This document shows, piece by piece, positions 61,097 to 64,000 of a stretch of DNA of 64,000 nt. The DNA comes from Antilocapra americana (lineage: Eukaryota > Chordata > Mammalia > Artiodactyla > Antilocapridae): the NCBI GenBank assembly GCA_007570785.1, contig ML662442.1, forward strand, positions 64,184,213 to 64,248,212, written 5' to 3'. Below the pieces are notes generated by a model. That model ran no database searches. It saw only the letters and a list, made by a program, of their open reading frames with translations, and was not told the DNA's origin. Each line of letters begins with the position of its first letter. The stretch's first letter is position 1. Made by a program: the position numbers and the translations under genes.

Positions 61097-61589
61097 TGCC
61101 GTAAAGCTTTGACGTGAAGAAGTAGGTGTGTGTGGCCAAAAGTGACACGTGATGGAACCTTGGTTCATTGTATTTGTCCTCCTAGCACTATGCACTTCCT
61201 TTCTCTAGCCCTTTTATATATTGAAAGTATCCTAACAGTAATATTTCCATATTGTTTTCTTCTTTGACAGAACATGTTGTCTGTAAACAAAAGACGAAAC
61301 AAAAACACAGGGAAAAGAAACAACCCCTTCTCCACATAAAACCCAGAGTGATTTAAAAAACAGAGCAGAGCAAGAGACCACGCAGAAAAGGTTGAGGGGA
61401 AAAAACCCCAAACCGGAGGCTGGTTCCGAAAGATGTCATAGGAACCTGCAGCTGTAAAGGCTACATAATGCAGAGGTGGGCTGGGTACTATTGGGGTGGA
61501 GATTGTCTTGGGGGGGGGAAACTTCTTAGAAAAGAGAAGAATAAAATTTGACAGTTTTTCTACATAGAAATTAAAAGCTTCATGTGGCA
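61097..61589. other. Intergenic sequence, no recognised feature
   Basis: A 141-codon open frame on the - strand (61165-61590) has no recognisable protein feature and is not called. Confidence 0.4.
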
Positions 61590-62065
61590 AAAGAACACAT
61601 CAAAAAAGTCAAAAGTCAAACAGTCTGGGAAAGATGCTTGCAATAAACATAGCAAAGGATTGTATTTCAAAGAGCTTCTAGCAAATGTGCAAGCAACTTA
61701 TAAACAATACAGTAGAAAAATGGCCTAAGGATATCCACAGGCAGTCCACAGAAAAGAAAGGGAAAATGTCCAATAAATATATGGACCTTTGTCATCTGGG
61801 AAATACAAACTAAAACAAAAGCGAGCTATCATGCTTAACCATTAGATTCCAAAATTAAAAATGATAATATCAAACATTGGCTAGGATATGAGGAACTCAG
61901 ATACATTGTTGGCATGACTGTGAATTGCCATAATTGGTACAAAAGTTATCTGGCATTTTTATTAAAGTTGAAAATGTCTGTATCTTTAACATAGCTGTGT
62001 ATACTTCTGACAATATATAAAGTAGAAACAATTGCATATAAATGTATACATTAAAGAGCATTTAT
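61590..62065 (+). mobile_element. Old sense L1 ORF2 C-terminal fragment
   Basis: The text follows the last part of L1 ORF2 in sense orientation (GTAGAAAAATGGCCTAAGG, ATCAAACATTGGCTAGGATA). Degraded. The younger L1 at 62070 abuts it, tail first. Confidence 0.65.
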
Positions 62066-62069
62066 TGTG

Positions 62070-64000
62070 GCAATTTTCTTTTTTTGTTGTTTATTTTATT
62101 TTTCTTTTTATTAAACATTTTTTATTAGTTTTGCCAAACAATGACATGATATCACCATGGGTTTACATATGCTCCCCCTCCAGAGCCCCCCTCCCTCCTC
62201 CCTCCCCCCGGGAAATCTCGTTGCACCAGTCCCAAGCATCAATCCTGGGCCGGCTATTGCTAAGACATATGATAATTAACATGTTTCAATGCCATTCTCC
62301 CATATCATCCCACCCTTTCCCTCATCCACAGAGGCCCTGAGTCTATTCTATAAATCTGCGTTCCTTTTGCTGTCTCGCATGCTGGGTTCTCGTTACCGTC
62401 TTTCTAAATTCCATATATATGTGTTAATATACTGTATTGTCTTTGCTTCTGGCTTACTTCACTCTGGATAATGGGCTCCACTTTCGTCCATCTGAGTAGA
62501 ACTGATTCAAATGAATTTTTCCTTAATGCTGAGTAATATTCCATTGTGTATATGTACCACAGCTTTCTTATCCATTCATCAATTGATGGGCATCTAGGTT
62601 GGTTCCATGTCCTGGCTATTGTAAACAATGCAGCGATGAACATTGGGGTACACGTGTCTCTTTCAATTCTGGTTTCCTCGGTGTGTATGCCCAACAGTGG
62701 GATTGCTGGGTCATATGGCAGGACTATTTGCAGTTTTTTAAGGAACCTCCACACTGTTTTCCATAGAGGCTGTACTAGTTTTCAATCCCACCAACAGTGT
62801 AAGAGAGTTCCCTTTTCTCCACATCCTCTCCAGCATTTATTACTTGTGGATTTTTGGATTGCAGCCATTCTGAGTGGTGTAAAGTGATATCTCATTGTGG
62901 TTTTGATTTGCATTTCTCTGATAATGAGTGATGTTGAGCATCTTTTCATGTGTTTGTTAGCCATTTTTATGTCTTCTTTGGAGAAACGTCTGTTCAATTC
63001 TTTGGCCCACTTTTTGATTGGGTTGTTTATTTTCCTAGAATGGAGCTGCAGGAGTTGCTTGTATATTTTTGAGATTAATTGTTTGTCCGTTGCTTCATTG
63101 GCTATTATTTTCTCCCATTCTGAAGGCTGTCTTTTCACCTTGCTTATAGTTTCCTTTGCAGTGCAGAAGCTTTTAATTTTAATTAGGTCCCATTTGTTTA
63201 TTCGTGCTTTTATTTCCAATATTCTGAGAGGTGGGTCATGTAGGATCCTGCTTTGGTTGATGTCAGAGAGTGTTTTCCCAATGTTATCCTCTAGGAGTTT
63301 TATAGTTTCTGCTCTTATGCTTAGATCTTTGATCCATTTTTAATTTATCTTTGTGTATGGTGTTAGAAAGTGTTCTAGTTTCATTCTTTTACAAGTGGCT
63401 ATCCAGTTTTCCCAGCACCACTTGTTAAAGAGGTTGTCTTTTCTCCATTGTATATTCTTGCCTCCTTTGTCAAAGATAATGTGTGCCTAGATGCGTGGAT
63501 TTATCTCTGGGCTTTCTATTCTGTTCCATTGATCTATACTTCTGTCTTTGTGCCAGTACCATACTGTCTTAATGACTGTGTATTTGTAGTATAGCCTAAA
63601 GTCAGGTAGGTTGACTCCTCCAGTTCCATTTTTCTTTCTCAAGATTGCTTTGGCGATACGAGGTTTTTTGTATTTCCATACAAATTGTGAAATTATTTGT
63701 TCTAATTCTCTGAAAAAGACCTCTGGTAGCTTGATAAGAATTGCATTGAATCTATAGATTGCTTTGGGTAGTATACTCATTTTCACTATATTGATTCTTC
63801 CAATCCACGAACACGGCACATTTCTCCATCTGTTTGTGTCCTCTTTGATTTCTTTCATCAGTGTTTTATAGTTTTCTATATACAAGTCTTTTGTTTCTTT
63901 AGGTAGAAATACTCCTAAGTATTTTATTCTTTTTGATTCGATGGTGAATGGAGTTGTTTCCATAATTTCTTTTTCTGTTTTTTCATTGTTAGTGTATAGA
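62070..64000 (-). mobile_element. Young bovine-type L1, antisense, continuing past the window edge
   Basis: A T-rich tail (62070-62110), reversed 3' untranslated region, then ORF2 read on the - strand. The ORF2 stop is at 62404-62406. Visible motifs include [36 protein letters not shown] and [14 protein letters not shown]. The reading frame is continuous from 63963 down to 62404, broken only by in-frame stops at 63487-63489, 63340-63342 and 62782-62784, with no frameshift. It is a dead but recent copy; the reverse-transcriptase core and 5' end lie outside the window. Confidence 0.95.

Noticed and set aside
61165..61590. 141-codon open frame on the - strand
   Set aside because: No recognised domain, no exon borders, and phenylalanine-rich composition from A-rich DNA.

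Overview
This window is nuclear DNA of a ruminant, most likely a bovid (cow, sheep, goat or relative). The evidence is the large number of ruminant-only retroposons (Bov-tA and Bov-A2 SINEs, Bov-B/ART2-type LINE ends, a young bovine-type L1), together with cetartiodactyl CHR SINEs, on a background of old mammalian L1, L2 and MIR. The species cannot be fixed from the sequence alone. There are no bacterial-style genes, CRISPR arrays or operons, and almost all short open frames are chance frames or retroposon fragments.

The one gene I recognise is AKAP7 (A-kinase anchoring protein 7, also AKAP15/AKAP18), on the + strand. The window opens 15 bases before the start codon of the short (alpha/beta) form. 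Exon 1 (16-64) encodes the lipid-modified N-terminus, a small cassette exon (2396-2464) encodes the 23-residue beta insert, and the shared last coding exon (27502-27695) carries the helix that binds the PKA regulatory subunit. All junctions use GT/AG and the same phase. Joined, the exons give an 80-residue alpha form or a 103-residue beta form. The upstream exons of the long gamma/delta forms lie outside the window.

Just downstream, 28380-28585 looks like a second terminal coding exon: a good 3' splice site, a 68-codon open frame in the same phase as the AKAP7 splice sites, a stop, and a roughly 0.9 kb tail ending in a standard poly(A) signal near 29507. I do not recognise this peptide. If spliced to exon 1 or the beta exon, it would give a membrane-targeted AKAP7 form without the PKA-anchoring helix. 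This is the most interesting observation here.

From about 29.5 kb to the right edge the sequence looks intergenic: no exon is recognisable and retroposons dominate. The large old L1 copies are at 14.2-17.7 kb and 22.96-26.64 kb (inside the AKAP7 intron). A younger L1 in antisense runs from 62.07 kb past the right edge. About 21 Bov-tA insertions are scattered throughout, many with visible target-site duplications. Local curiosities are a four-copy 77-bp tandem array (9065-9367), a perfect 17-bp inverted repeat (37622-37662), two SINEs stacked in one target site that leave three octamer motifs (43894-44323), and a TA/TG compound microsatellite (42961-43026).
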